Positions 44,601 to 58,370 of a DNA stretch of 64,000 nucleotides are shown here, one piece after another; position 1 is the stretch's first letter; each line of letters begins with the position of its first letter. Source of the DNA: Siphonodentalium dalli (lineage: Eukaryota; Mollusca; Scaphopoda; Gadilida; Siphonodentaliidae); the NCBI GenBank assembly GCA_032622095.1, contig CP136062.1:1798001-1862000 (forward strand), in the 5' to 3' direction. A program made the position numbers and the translations under genes. The notes below the pieces were generated by a model. It ran no database searches, was not told where the DNA came from, and saw nothing but the letters and a program-made list of their open reading frames with translations.

Positions 44601-47600
44601 CGGAACATCCTATAATTATTGTAACATTGAACTTAATGATCAACTTGGTGGTTGCTCCATTACGTGTCACGTACGATCATATTAGTTTCATCCCACTGAT
44701 ACCTTGCTTATATTTAAATTTACACAATATTCTGATATTACCAGTAATTAATATTTTTTGCTCAGTTTCAAATTTGCACATGCTTGCAACTACAGATTGT
44801 GCCTGAACATTTCATTTATTGGTATTTTAGAATAATATAAACATAAGCTAGCTTAATTAACGAACCAAAGCTGAACAACATAGGTGCCCGTGTGGTGGGG
44901 TGGGGCGATTAACTATTCAAGTGGTCATTCAACCAGTAAAACTGATGTTGTGACATGGCATAGCGGCTGAAATGACGATAAACCTTTATCAACCGACCAA
45001 CATGGATGTTCCTGTGGCTTCAATCTCACATGATTGAATCATTTTGTAACTGGTACTTCAAGTTCATAAAGTTAGAAATATTCTAAATGTGGCCATTTGT
45101 TGGTCTACTTACAACAGATTTTCCACTGAATACCAAAGTTAGGGGGGGTCAGAACCAGAACCCCTCCCACCAATTATGTGGTTCTAAACTCAGCTCATAA
45201 ATCACCATCAACAAGTACATGTACATCTATCAGGACTATGAGTTCGAACTCCGTAAAATAACAGAAGCTGAGAAACTGGTGTGAATTAAACTGTGACGGG
45301 GTCTCAAGCATGTCTACCCCTGCGCATCAGAAAAAATGTCATTAACCTTATCATGACTAGAGCTCAATGACATTTTGCGAAAAACTTGGTCCAATGCACA
45401 CTTATATATATGGGAGTCTCCCATTGGGAGCCTCGCGTATATAAGAAAAGACATTGGCCTAACAACATTTGCCTTAACATTGTAAACCAGTGAACTTTTA
45501 TATGCGAGGCTCACCATGAGAGACATGCATATATTTATACATGTATACATGTATACGAGTGTGCACAGGCACATTATCTTTAATGCTGCACCAGTATGAA
45601 AGGGTTAAATGGCAAAAGTAGCTTGAGGATGGATGTGATCCATCATATCGCAGGTCAATTCAACCAGTCCCACACGATTTCATGTTCAAGTGCTTGTGTA
45701 CTAATTTATAGCACAAACTCATACCGGTATTTCAGTCGCCAGTTGATAGAAATATATGATTTTCAAATGTGTCAATAATTCATAATGTCACTCACCTTGC
45801 AGTGTGTAGACTATAGTGACTAGTGTTGTTATATATTCTGTCATATTTTCACAATAAAAGGTAAACTACCGCCAGGAATGAAATCAAATTGCAATTCAAT
45901 ATTCATAATTCTCATTTGCAGTAGCAGTAATTGAAATACATACAACTGATAATATATCACATTAGACAAATGCTTTAGAATTTCTACAGCAAGTCAGAAG
46001 TGTTGAAAATGAGTTAATGAAAATCATGAATAATGATTTACATGTACATGTACTCTTGTCGGATTTAAAGGCATGCTACACATGTATCAAAATATTTCTG
46101 TCATTTGTTCAGTATGATGGCGGCATGATTGATATTTCTTGTACTATAGTGGAATATAAGACAGGGAACGCTCAATGTTGCCTATATTTAGAGCGAAAAT
46201 AAAGTAATAATGGGGCACTTCTCTCAGTCTAACACAAGGTCATAACTCTGGCAAAGGGCCATAACTCCGAAAAGAGTGCAGACAAAACTTGCACTGTAAA
46301 GGACGGGGTCAAACGAAGGTCTCCACTATATACCTCCGAACCCTCCGAATCCTCAATCACAAATTTCCAAGTCAAAGAATGGTTGTAACTGGCAAATATG
46401 AAACTGGTATGTGGGGATCCTTTCCACCACCAAACTATGCTCAACATACAAGAACACCCTATAATTAACACACCGAGTTACAAGCTTAAATATTCTTTCG
46501 GTCACAAATTTCACAAATTTCTAACTCAAACAAGGGTGTAACTCTTATAAACATTAGAGGTGTGACTGTTCAAATGGGACTAAGGATATCCCCCTTTTTA
46601 AAACAATAAGATGGTTCACATATCAGTAAACATTTAGTTAACATAATAAAATAACAGATTCCCATTGCAGGTACAAAACCCTAACCCCAATCATAAAACC
46701 TATTGAGCAAACGAGAGGCCGATCATGATCGGCAGATGTTAACCCATTCCTTGGCGATAGTAAATTACTATGATCGGAAACATAAATGAGAGTGTTGATG
46801 TTGATTTATAGAGTATACTGTTATGTACTATTATAGACCATACATGTACATAACACAACTTATAGGAATTTATGGGTCACTCACATTTACATGTACCTTA
46901 TGTATGAGAATGCACTGGAACAGGATCTGTAATGCGCTGCACCACCCCAGCCTTGGGTTAAATGTGACAAGGTGACCATGGAATACTTGGTCAAGAGATT
47001 CCAATTTAAGTTTACAATGTATCATATTCTACCAACAACCGCCATCAAGATAAGATACCTCACTGCTGACCCATTGGTAATATGGTATGAATTATTTATA
47101 CACCAAAGCGGTCAACAAATCACAGGAATAGTTTATGCTGAAGACTGGTATCACTATTAAACAAATAACATTTACATTTTTTGTATAATAACATCAGACC
47201 ATCTGTAGAGTGATGATCTAGTCTACATGTGATGTGAATTGTTGAAACTGTTTTTTTTTAATTAGATACAATAACTTTCTTTATCTACACATTGGCATAA
47301 GAGACACCAGAAAATAATATAGCCATATTGTATTAATGGCTACAGTAGTCCAAAGGCATGGGATGGAATTGGTGATTTGGGTTTAATGTCGCTCAAAAAC
47401 AAATTTACCAGTACACAACACAATACATGTATTTGTTCCGATTTAAACAAAATTTGATGTGCTGACTCGGGTACCCTTGGCAAGGTTATAATGGTGTTAG
47501 TTTTTTTAATTTTGGTAACTTTGAATTTTTTTTTTTTTTTTAATTATTTAAACAAAATATATTATTTTTTATTTATTTATTTATTGATTATTTTTGTGGG

Positions 47601-47884
47601 GTTTTTTTGATAAATTGAGCAAGGAATTCAATCTAAGAAATTTTTTTTTTTTTTTTAATATAGAGTAAATATTTTTTAGAAAAAGGGCCATAACTCAGTT
47701 AAAAATAATCGCAGCAAACCCATATTCGAACTTGATCTGTCTTTTGGGCTCAGACATTCATATGTAAAATTCCGATCAGATAGAAAATGTTTGAGTTATC
47801 GCACCATGCATAAATGTCCATGGATACCCAGACAGACGACGAGTGGTCACTATCTTTATCATACTATGCTATGGCTAAATATAA
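44601..47884. other. Long stretch without a supported gene
   Basis: Includes an inverted copy of the fold-back MITE core (45240-45330), the hairpin family relative (45385-45460), isolated GGGCCATAACTC phrases (46249, 47686) and A/T tracts at 47520-47665. The frames 44546-44806, 45314-45574 (minus), 46229-46471 (minus) and 46972-47160 show no recognisable domain. Confidence 0.55.
45385..45460. repeat. Degraded relative of the 12-kb hairpin
   Basis: CCAATGCACACTTATATATA pairs partly with TATATAAGAAAAGACATTGG, with an inner GGGAGTCTCCC stem. The right flank GGCCTAACAACATTTGCC matches the flank at 12096. Confidence 0.7.
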
Positions 47885-49690
47885 CAAAAGTGACAATGAC
47901 ACTGCAGCTCAACTTGGGAAGGGAATAATTTCATGTGTTATGTCATAATGTCAATGGAGTGATTAGGAATGTGGAAAGTTGAAAGGCCTACATGTAGCTA
48001 TGCAAAAGTGAAATCCAAGATGGCCGCTGGCAGCCATGTTTTTTTGCCGAATGACCACAACATGACTTAAATTCCCATCTACATGTCATTAACATCCATC
48101 ACAAATTTCATGATGATCCGACAAAAGATCATATAACCTGTAGCCTGTGTCAAAGAATTTAGTCATGTAAAGAGTAAATTCCAAGATGGCTGCTGGCGGC
48201 CATGTTTTTTGGCTGAATGACCCCAAAATGACTCGTTCCCATCTACATGTCATAGTTAACATCCATGACTAATTTCATGATGATCCGACCAAAGCTACGA
48301 CATGTAGCCCGTGCCAAAATATTTAGTCATGCAAAGAGTAAAATCCAAGTTGGCTAATGGCGGACATGTTTTTTGGCCGAAAGACTCCAAAATGACTCGT
48401 TCCCATCTACATGTCAATATTAACAACCACGACAAATTTCATGATGATCAGAAGAACAGTATGACCTGTAGCCCGTGCCAATGGATTAAATTTTTAAATC
48501 CAAGATGGCCACTGGCGACCATGTTTTTTTGCCGAATGGCCCCAAAATGACTCGTTCCCATCTACTTATTGATGTCAACAGCTGTGCCATATTTCATAAT
48601 GATCCGACCAAAGGTAGGACCTGTAGCCCGTGCCCAAGGATTTATTCATGCAAAGAGTAAAATCCAAGATGGCTGCTGGCGGCCATGTTTTTTTTCCGAA
48701 TGACCCCAAAATGACTCGTTCTCATCTAGATGTCAATGTCAACAGCCATGACAAATCTCATAATGATCCAACCAAAGGTACTACGACCTGTAGCCCATGC
48801 CAAATAATTTAGTCATGCAGAGTAAAATCCAAGATGGCTGCTGGTGGCCATGTTTTTTGGCCGAACGACCCCAAAATGACTCGTTCCCATCTACATGTCA
48901 ATATTAACATCGATGATAAATTTCATGATGATCAGACAAACAGTACTACCTGTAGCCCGTGCTAATGGATTGAAATTTGAAATTCAAGATGGCCGCTGGC
49001 GGCCGTGTTTTTTGGCCCAATGACCCCAAAATGGCTTGTTCCCATCTACATGTCAATATTAACATCGATGGCAAATTTCATGAAGATCCGACCAAAGCTA
49101 CGACCTGTAGCCCATGCAGAAGGATTTAGTCATGCAAAGAGTAAAATTCAAGATGGCCACTGGCGGCCATGTTTTTTGGCCCAATGACCCCAAAATGGCT
49201 TGTTCCCATCTACATGTCAATATTAACATCGATGACAAATTTCATGAAGATCCGACCAAAGCTACGACCTGGAGCCCATGCAGAAGGATATAGTCATGCA
49301 AAGAGTAAAATCCAAGATGGCTGCTGGCGGCCATATTTTTTGGCCGAACGACCCCAAATTGACTCGTTCCCATCTCCAGTTACAACATCGATGACAAATT
49401 TCATGATGATCAGACGAACAGTACGACTTGCTAATGCATTAAAATTTTAAATTCAAGATGGCCGCTTGCGGCCATGTTTTTTTTCCGAATGACCCCAAAA
49501 TGACTCGTTCCATCTACATGTCAATGTCAACAGGCATGACAAATTTCATAATGATCCGACCAAAGGTACGACCTGTAGCCAGTTCTAAAGAAAATTGTGG
49601 ACGAGTCACGCACACACACACACGGATGACGGATACCAAGCCATGGCAAATAGCTCAAACTTTACAAAGTAAAGTTGAGCTAAAAATGTA
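47885..49690 (-). repeat. Complete inverted copy of the satellite-bearing element
   Basis: Reading the minus strand, it starts with the head hairpin (49685-49655: TTTAGCTCAACTTTACTTTG), then CATGGCTTGGTATCCGTCAT and a GTGTGTGTGTG run. About ten 163-bp monomers follow, then the tail ending in GAGCTGCAGTGTCATTGTCA near 47895. Head and tail share AGCTCAACTT in inverted orientation. About 1.8 kb, no protein frame. Confidence 0.88.
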
Positions 49691-52280
49691 GGAATAAAAG
49701 CTCGGACAAAATTATACATTTTGCAAAGATTTTCTAAGTCGAAAAATGGGGATGTAACGCCACCATAAAAAGTCTGACAGATGTCTTAATCGCAGGTCCC
49801 CATGTTGTTGATGTCTGTGCCAACTTCCACGGAAAATGATCAGAAAACAGCTGAGAAAAACTCCAGACAAATGTATGTCCACAGACAAGCTGATTGGAGT
49901 ATAAACCCCCTTCTCCACAACCGCGTTGCAGGGGGTATAATTAATGGACAAAACATTTCCCCCCAACCTGTGATATCACTGCGACATAAGACAACAAAAT
50001 CCAATAATAAAGACATCCACAGCCAGAGGTCAGAGTAGATTTTGTATAGCATTCCCTACCAATACATCTTTTTTCTTTGTAAATTGCTTTGCAGAAATTG
50101 GAAAACGCATCACAAGTTGCGATGCGAATCCAGTTACATGGATATAGAGCATGTTTGTTATGGACGCTACACAAAGTCCAGTAAAGGGCCATAACTCTGG
50201 GAAAAAAGTGTGAACAAAACCGAAATTGGAATTCCCAGTTTTGAGCTGTGTTGTGAAATGTTAGTTATGGATAGACAGAATGACACACCGAACGGAAAGA
50301 CAGACTGAGGTACATGTACATGTACATGTATCACTATATATACCCCTAATCCTTGGCACGGGTACATGTACAACTGTACATACTGTATACATGTACTGTA
50401 CATACTGTATACATGTACATGTACACCAATCAGTAAGCCTGGGGGGGGCGAGCTTGTGCATGTACATGTAATTACTCATAAAGTACAATGTAGGCACTGG
50501 GCTTACTCACAAGGCCCCCTCCCCTTTGCAAACATTGAGTTAGCCTTCAGGTGCTGACATACCATCATGTTTTATATCATTACCATATTTTGGTACTGAA
50601 AAAGATAATAATGTGTTTTATTTATATCAATAACAAGATAAAATCACATGATAATGGCCAGAAACAGTGACAAGACAGTTCAGCTTCTATACATTTGGGA
50701 TAAAAAAAAAGCACAGATGTGCTTGAGTACATGTATCTTCTCCTACAGGGTACCTGTATTCTATAGGATAGAAAGACATGATTGTATTCACCTTCCAAAT
50801 GCTCAACAATGTGGGTGGGCTAAACTGGGCTTATCTACCGGTACGAGGAGATTGGGTTTATCCTCGAGGATGGGCTTACTAACGGTTGTATACAGTAATA
50901 AGGCCAAAGTAAAAAGAAACTATGTTTCCGTACATCGACCGACCCTAAAAATAACCCGCCGACCCTAAACTTTTTATTGATATTTTGAGAAAAAGTCAAA
51001 ATTTTCTAAAATTTACTGTTTTTACCACTAATGCTCATAAATATTGATGACCTTTAGTGTGCAAAACACATGGTTTCTAACATATCCCTGTGGAAAGTTA
51101 CCATGAATTGACAGCTGTCTCAAAGGCCCCAGGTGTGTGATGGGTTGTGAATTAATGGGCATACATTTTGCAATTTTAATTTCCTGAGTGTATCTCGGAC
51201 TACATGTGTCTCCTGCCTGCTTTATGTCTTGTTTGGGACTTGTGGAACACTATCAACAGACATGGTGGATGTGTATCTGTATATATACATGTATAGAGGT
51301 TATCACCACATATGTTAGGGGTATAAAATGTAGCTACTGTCTCCAAAAACCAGGCATGCTCGGTGGTCGTACTGGCTACCTCCAGACAATGGGATGTAGT
51401 CGTCACAATACAAGTACGGTATAATGGCGGTATTATTGGTAACATTCTTATAAAAAGTTAGTGACAACAATTTCCTACCAAGTTTATAGCCAAATTTATG
51501 AAAATATGCTACATGTATGTCATGTACAAGTATGTGAATAATAAAAAACATACCTAAACATGAAATTTGATTTTTTTTATCAATCTTAAAGGTACGGTTG
51601 GCCTTGGCGGTGGGTATCCTGTGAAAATATTTCCACCCGTCAAAAACCGCCACAAACAGAAAGAACATCAAAATGTAGACAGACTTTGTCCGTATACAAA
51701 TAAGAAATATCGCATAAACAGTATGTTATTGTCAAATGTTTGACCATTGTTATGTAAACAAAAGCATAACAAGTTACTTTTCTGGTGTTTGTTTATATTA
51801 TGATGGTAAACATAAAGAGCGTTCTTTGTTGGTGAATTCCTTATATGGAACTAATAAAGAAGATTGTATGTTCGTTCATATATACCACGACCATCACGTT
51901 TATGCCATTTGTGTGTGATTACCCAGTAGCAATGTGCTGTCTTCTGTAACACAATCAGGCTCTTGCTTACGTAAAATATAGTAGGTCTTCATGATAACAT
52001 GCTGTTTACGTGATGGTCATGGTATATATGAACGAAACTGTATGCGTTTTAATGTTTTTCTGTTTACGGTGATTAGACCAAATATGAATATTTTCGACAA
52101 CTAAGGCCTCACGTGCCTTTAATGTATATTTCCACTGTGTTGATCAAGTAATACTTTCCCCACAACACGGGTTGGCATTTTATGTTACTTCGATCGAGGT
52201 AGTTCAATATTTCTGCAGCTGGATAAAAAATATCAAAAAAACAAAACAAAACAAAAATTCCCTACCTACAGGGTTACCGT
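49691..52280. other. No supported gene; microsatellites and repeat scraps
   Basis: ACATGT-type microsatellites occur at 50310-50335 and 50362-50425. A GGGCCATAACTC phrase lies at 50187. An imperfect palindrome near 51871-52040 pairs GTTCGTTCATATATACCACG with a GGTATATATGAACGAA arm. The frames here lack domains. Confidence 0.5.
50310..50470. repeat. ACATGT/TGTACA microsatellite cluster
   Basis: Several runs of ACATGTACATGT and ATACTGTATACATGTAC. They produce Cys/Val/His/Thr-rich spurious frames on both strands. Confidence 0.85.
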
Positions 52281-53400
52281 ACCTACCAGGGGGGGGGGGG
52301 GGGGTCGGAAAAAACATTCAGGCACGTATGGCATTTTTTCCCTTTCAATCATTTTTTGTACCCACCCACCCCACCGCCAAATTTTTTTTCCGTTTTCGGC
52401 AGTTTTTTCCGACCATTTATTTACACCCATCCCCCTTTTAACACTAAAAACAGAGATTTGCGGGGGAAATTCACTGTAAACAGCTGTATATGAATTTCTG
52501 TGCATACTATTTATCATGGATGTTAACATGGACATGTAAATAGGAATGAGTCATTTTTAGGTCATTCGGCCAAAAAAACATCGCTGCCAGCGGCCAACTT
52601 GGATTTCAAAATTTGCAACAAAATACAACACGATAACTGCCTGCAGTCAGTTTACCAGTTAGAATTACATTATTTCTCGCATTCAAAGGGGTTTTGAAGC
52701 CCAACTCATTGCCAAAACACTAAAAAACAAGCAGGAAATCTTTGTTTTAGTTGCGGAAAAAATTGCCTGTTGGTGGCTTTGACCACCCACCCACCCCGGC
52801 ATACGTGCCGAAATTATTTGTTTCACCCCCCCCCTGTACCTACCCTAATTTTTTCGCGCCGTTACCGGAAACATACAATCTTTTTTCTTTGGCCTAAACA
52901 GAATAGATCACTTGATTTAACTGATGACATGAACGATTCAATCAAGACAATCATGCTTGTACAACATCCCTGCCTCTAACTTGTTGTTGGCCATTATAAA
53001 TAAATATTAGCCCCAGTACAAACCGTGGCAGAAAAAGTGTGTAAACAACAGATTCTACCATAAGTACGGGTAATGATCGCACATTCAGTAAAATACCCGA
53101 AGTGTCAAAAGTTTACCGGATCGCAGGAGTGTCAAACTATCGATCAGTAACACACGACCAGTAACACACATACGTGGGTCCATAATGTTCAACAACTGTG
53201 TTGCCTCTCATGAATTATTTCACGTAACCAGTTCAATCGAGTGATTATTATCTATGTAACATACAATGTACATGTAGATATCAGGATATCAGATAGTATG
53301 TTTGCGCTAACGTTGTAAACAAATTAGGATGGGGGGGGGGGGGGTTCGAACAAAATTCCAGGTTGGTATGTTAGGGTGGGTGGGTGTCTCTCGGGTCCGA
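52281..53400. repeat. Poly-G-headed repeat pieces and one lone satellite monomer
   Basis: G runs of about 17 (52290) and 15 (53332) are each followed by TCGGAAAAAA- or TTCGAACAAAA-type sequence and a CCCACCC/GGGTGGG tract. A third, related piece in the opposite orientation is near 52785-52870. One forward satellite monomer lies at 52511-52615 (CATGGATGTTAACATGGACA to ACTTGGATTTCAAAATT). No gene. Confidence 0.65.
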
Positions 53401-54039
53401 AAAGCAGTTTTTTCCATGTACCAAATTTATTTTCCATTTCTGGTATTCAGTCTTATTTTGATGTGTTTTGAACAGAAACAGGTCATATACAATGTATAGT
53501 TACTAGAAATGCTATACTATATATATAGAGGTTATCAGAAGTTGGATCAGTGGCACAATGCCAACAATAACCCAAATTCAACTTGATAGAACAAGAAACT
53601 GCGCTATTGGAAAAATAAGATTTAATCAGGATTCCATCTACTGATACAACAAAATAAGAATAACTATGCAGAACTCAGCTGAAAATAAGAAATAATATGA
53701 AAGCACACTTGATCATATGTGACATGGAAAAAAGATATAGCGGTAATAAATAATGGAATAAAATTAGACTTTTGACAAAGTAAAACATAAAATCTTAACA
53801 TATAAATTAAAGGCCAACCGGGCCAGCTTGAACAATTTCAATGTGGATCAGCTTGTAATGTTAATCACAAAACAAAGATATCATCGTCACTGATATCGTG
53901 AGCAAAAAAGAAGTGAGATTGGGCTATCCATCCATATGTTATTCCCAATTATTACGAAGCCTATTACTTCAGGCAGTGGCTACCAGCCTGCCATTACACG
54001 CTATAACATGTTTCATCAGTTATGGTTTCTGAGCAGAGA
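53401..54039. other. AT-rich sequence, no gene seen
   Basis: Nothing recognised beyond A-rich tracts. Confidence 0.5.
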
Positions 54040-54780
54040 TGTGGCGACAGGGGGTGGGGTGGGGGAGGGGGTGGTGTCTTACCCCCCAACTTTGGTCAAA
54101 ATTTTCAACAGTTGGAAATTTCATACCTGCCAAAACATTAGTTGGAAATTTCACACCAACAATATGTTGAAAATGTTCTTGTAGTTTGATTTTCAAACAA
54201 TATAATGGGGGGAGTAATTGTTTTTGGACCAATATTTGCATATTTTGATATGGTCATCAGTTGGAAATTTTCCAACCATATGAGGGTGATAGGTTGGAAA
54301 TTTCCAACACTTGGAAAGCTTTTGTCCGGGTCCCTGTCCCTCCCCTTTGGCCAGTCAAAACCTGCTAGTTAATTTAAGAAAACAATATTGTCATACATTT
54401 GGTTAACATTGTCATTGGAATTGCCATCAGTTGGAAATTTTCCAACCTAAGTGGGTGTGTCAGGTTTGAAATTTCCAACTCTATAGGAAGGCTTGAGGCT
54501 AGTCTAGATGGTTAAGGATTTTGCGATTTTCTTGTTCAGATTTCAAAATTTGTCATTGTCCCTCCCCTGTGGCAATGCGAAATTGCCAATTAGTTTAAGA
54601 AAATAATCAACAATTTTACTAGTGTACATATAGTCCAACTTGTGGACTGAAATGGTCATTGGTTGGAGAATTTTCCAACCTGAGGGGGAGCATGAGGTTT
54701 GAAATTTCCAACACTAGGAAAGCTTCATCTGAGGCAAGTCTTGATGCTTGGATTTGTGATTTTCTTGTATAGTTTTCAAA
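54040..54780. repeat. TTGGAAATTTCCAAC tandem repeats, about three to four units
   Basis: CAGTTGGAAATTTTCCAACC recurs near 54258, 54428 and 54661 (irregular spacing of about 170-230 bp). It is followed by TTGAAATTTCCAACAC and TGTCCCTCCCCT. The word TTGGAAATTTCCAA is itself a palindrome. A GGGGTGGGGTGGGGGAGGGGG tract starts the block at 54051. Confidence 0.8.
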
Positions 54781-56504
54781 ATTTTCTCACACTGAGCTGA
54801 ACAACCATGGTCAGCCGGCTTGTCCTGGTATCTTGCCCGTAGCCGTGTGCATTTGTCTGGAGTTAGACCACTAGATGTTAGGATTTATGCAATTTTGGTT
54901 AAAATATCTTAATGTTCTCATACCGGGAATATACCGGTATAACCATGCTTTATGAATACATGTATATAGGATATTAGGCCTGAGCACCGAGGTGCAAGGG
55001 GGGGGGGCTGCAAATGAAATTATGGAAAACTTGTGTTTGGTCTGATTCAGATTTCAAGGGGGGTGTGCAGTTGGAATTTCCCCAAGGTGGATACCACCCC
55101 CCACAACGGAGACCATCTAGCCACGTCCCTGTTTCTGATATGCCACATCCCTGTCCCTGATACATGCATGAAACCCAAGAAGGTTTCATGCATGTACATG
55201 TATATCATGGTTATGTTTGGTATTAGGCTATTAGCATTATTCTTCCAACTGGGATGAACAGTTGTATTTCCACATGTTTTGATAAACAATTTGGTTCAAG
55301 CAATATATCACCTAGCAAATATAAAAAATAATATCAAATAATCTGAAATGTGTTGTTCCATGTAGTCTGTAGAATACTCAAATGTGATTATGTGACTAGA
55401 TCATGTGACTATATAATATGAAAATGAATGTTAATAAAAACTTTGGCACTTTGCCTATCCCTAGAAATGTGATTACATGTATGTTGACACATTTCTTGAT
55501 TAATGACACTTATGATAAATTCAAATAGTATCGTTATCTTCATTATGCACTGTTCTATTAAAATCTCGCGCAATAAACTATTTAGGGAGTGGGTGTCCCG
55601 GGGGTGGCTAGGGAATTTTTATTTTTTCATTTTTTATCCAGTTGCAGAAATATTGAACAACACAGTGGAAATACATGTTTACATTAATAATGAATAAAAG
55701 ATCGAACTTGGTTTATGCTTAAGTGTGTGATTTGTTATTCAAATTTTCATACATTTGGTTACATGTATATTACTTGGCATGAAATTGATGTCACTCACGT
55801 TTCGTGAGAATTTTACCCACAATACCACCATTACACCAGTACTTGTATTGTGATGATTACATGTACATCCTACGGTATTGTCTTGCACAAATTTTCCAAA
55901 CAAACAAAAGTTCAACAGAATTATTGCGCTCTGCATAGCGAAAATAGTTCATGTAGGGCGTGTCCACATCACGCGATGTTGTTTTCGCCCTTGCAAGTTG
56001 CAATGATATGCATCCATCCACAGTAGAAATAATTGTACTTGAGTCAGATTAACTAAACCGTTATGTACAATTTTTTTATGTTTACACTGAAATGCTAATT
56101 GGAAGAGAGTTAATAAGTGTAACGTACATGTACATGTATGTAAGACAAATCAGCAATGCATATACATGTATATTCACATCTATAAATTAAATTTGAAATC
56201 AAGTTACTACATGTAGTACCATGTATCTTCGATAGGTTTGTGTAATGTCAGTCACGATAACACTCATAACATATGCCAAATTCGGAACAATACCATATTT
56301 GAGTGCACACATACATGTACATGTACATGTAGCAGTAAGATTTTATAGTTACATGAAGATTTGTAGCTCACAACATACCGGTAACATTGAATCTGGAAAA
56401 AGTTCTTTGAATGTTACATGTGTATGTCAGTCACATGGAATTGCCCCAATGTTACTATTTACATGTACATATACATATACAGTATACTAAATAGAACTAA
56501 AAAT
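54781..56504. other. No supported gene
   Basis: Contains a G run of about nine (55000), CATGTACATG runs (55190, 56130, 56315) and a small inverted ATGCATGAAACC/GGTTTCATGCAT near 55163-55195. Confidence 0.5.
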
Positions 56505-57625
56505 GAAAGTGTCAATGACACTGTAGCTCAACTTACTAGTAGGTAGGAATAATTTAATGGTTGACAGTAAATGGAGGGATGTGGTCTGTAGGGTGTGACA
56601 AAGGATTTGGTGATGCAAAGAATAAATTCTAAAAGACATCTACATGTCAATGTCAACATCCATGACAAATTTCATACAGATCAAAGAAACAGATAGGTCT
56701 ACATGTATAACCCATGCTAATGGATTTTGTAGAATTATTTAGTCATACAAAGAGTAAAATCCAAAATGGCCATTGGTGGCCATATATTTTTGCCGAATGA
56801 CCCTAAAATGACTTGTTCCCATCAAGAGGTCACCCCGATGATCCATATGAAGTTTGGTGATGATCAGATTCAGATCAGGGATGTGGTATGTAGGGTGTGT
56901 CAAAGTATTTAGTGATGCAAAGAGTGAAATCCAATATGGCTGCCGGCGGCCATGTTTTTGCCGAATGATCCTACAATGACTCGTTCCCATCTACATGTAA
57001 ATGTCAACATTCAGATTTTTTTTATGATGATCAGACAAACAGTACGGCCTGTAGCCCGCGCCAATGGATTCAAATTGGAAATACAAGATGGCCACCAGCA
57101 GCCATGTTTTTTGGCCGAATGACCTCAAAATGACTCGTTCCCATCTATATGTCAATGTCAACATTCATGACAAATTTCATAAAGATCCGACCAAAGATAC
57201 GACCTGTAGTCCGCGCGAAAGTATTTAGTGATGCAAAGAGTAAAATCCAAGATGGCTGACGGTGGCTATGGTTTTTCGCCAAATGACCCCAAAATGACTC
57301 GTTCACATCTAGAGGTCGACCCGATGATCCATATGAAGTTTGGTGATGATCGGATCAGAGATGTGGTATGTAGGATGTGTTAAAGGATTTAGTGATGCAA
57401 AGAGTAAAATCCAAGATGGCCACCAGCGCCATGTTTTTTGGCCGAATGATCCAAAAATGACTCGTTCCCATCTACATGTCAACATTCATGACAAATTTCA
57501 TAAAGACCAGACCAGACCAAAGATACGACCTGTAGCCCGCGCCAAAGTATTTAGTGATGCAAAGAGTAAAATCCAAGATGGCTGACGGCGGCCATGTTTT
57601 TTTTGCCAAATGACTCGTTCCCATC
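56505..57625 (-). repeat. Satellite-bearing element, inverted, about six monomers
   Basis: The tail complement (GAAAGTGTCAATGACACTGT, then AGCTCAACTTACTAG) starts it. Monomers with AAAATCCAAGATGGC and GAATGACCCCAAAATGACTC follow. Some monomers carry a variant GATGATCCATATGAAGTTTG segment. The head is missing at the right end. Confidence 0.88.
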
Positions 57626-57950
57626 TAGATCCATATAAAGGAAATATTTACAGACATGCGCAGTATGCGAGATAGAGAAGGGTGGTATGACATCGGATCA
57701 AACTGGAGCTGATCCGATGGTCGGGAAAAGATCGCTTTACATATACATATACATATATATTGGGGAAAGAAAAACGATAGCCTAATAAAAGTATCTATAG
57801 ATAATACTAACAGATGCTTAGATTAGAAGAATGGAGTTCACAAATATGCGCACATGTACTAGTAGGTTACCTGCTTATCTCAGTTGTTTTTTATTTTTCT
57901 CTATTATTATTCTTCTTCCTCTTCTTCCTAGTAAAAGCGTACCCTTATAT

Positions 57951-58370
57951 CTCAGGAACCGCTAAATGTAGAACGCTGAAATTTTCTGGGTTTGTAGAAC
58001 TCCCACAGTAGACGGAAGTGTTTCTATTGCGAATTTTGTCCGTTCTTGATTTATGGAGTTATGGGCCTTAAACCGGCCTCTCACATTTATCGACAACTGT
58101 AGGGTATATCTCGAACGCATTGAGGCAGTGGAACGGGACAAATGCTATGATGTAGAGAAACTTAATCGTGGTTCAGTTCCACAAAATGAACGTTGTCCGA
58201 TTATTACCCGGGGAGTGGGGGACGGTGTTCAAAGTCGTAAAAAATAAAGTCCCTTCGATTGCGACCATACTTACATGTCATAGTCTACATTGTATACCGA
58301 TAACGATGCCGTGAATATTTTGTAAATCGGTCGAAAATTGACAGAGTTACCGACCCCTGAATGTCCAAAA
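57951..58370 (+). repeat. 420-bp direct repeat, copy 1
   Basis: Begins CTCAGGAACCGCTAAATGTA and ends ACCCCTGAATGTCCAAAA. The equal-length partner is at 59967-60386, about 90 percent similar by eye. The frame 58053-58247 is not kept in the other copy in the same form, so it is probably non-coding. Confidence 0.9.

Noticed and set aside
50167-50557. Cys/Val/His/Tyr-rich frames
   Set aside because: Produced by ACATGT microsatellites.
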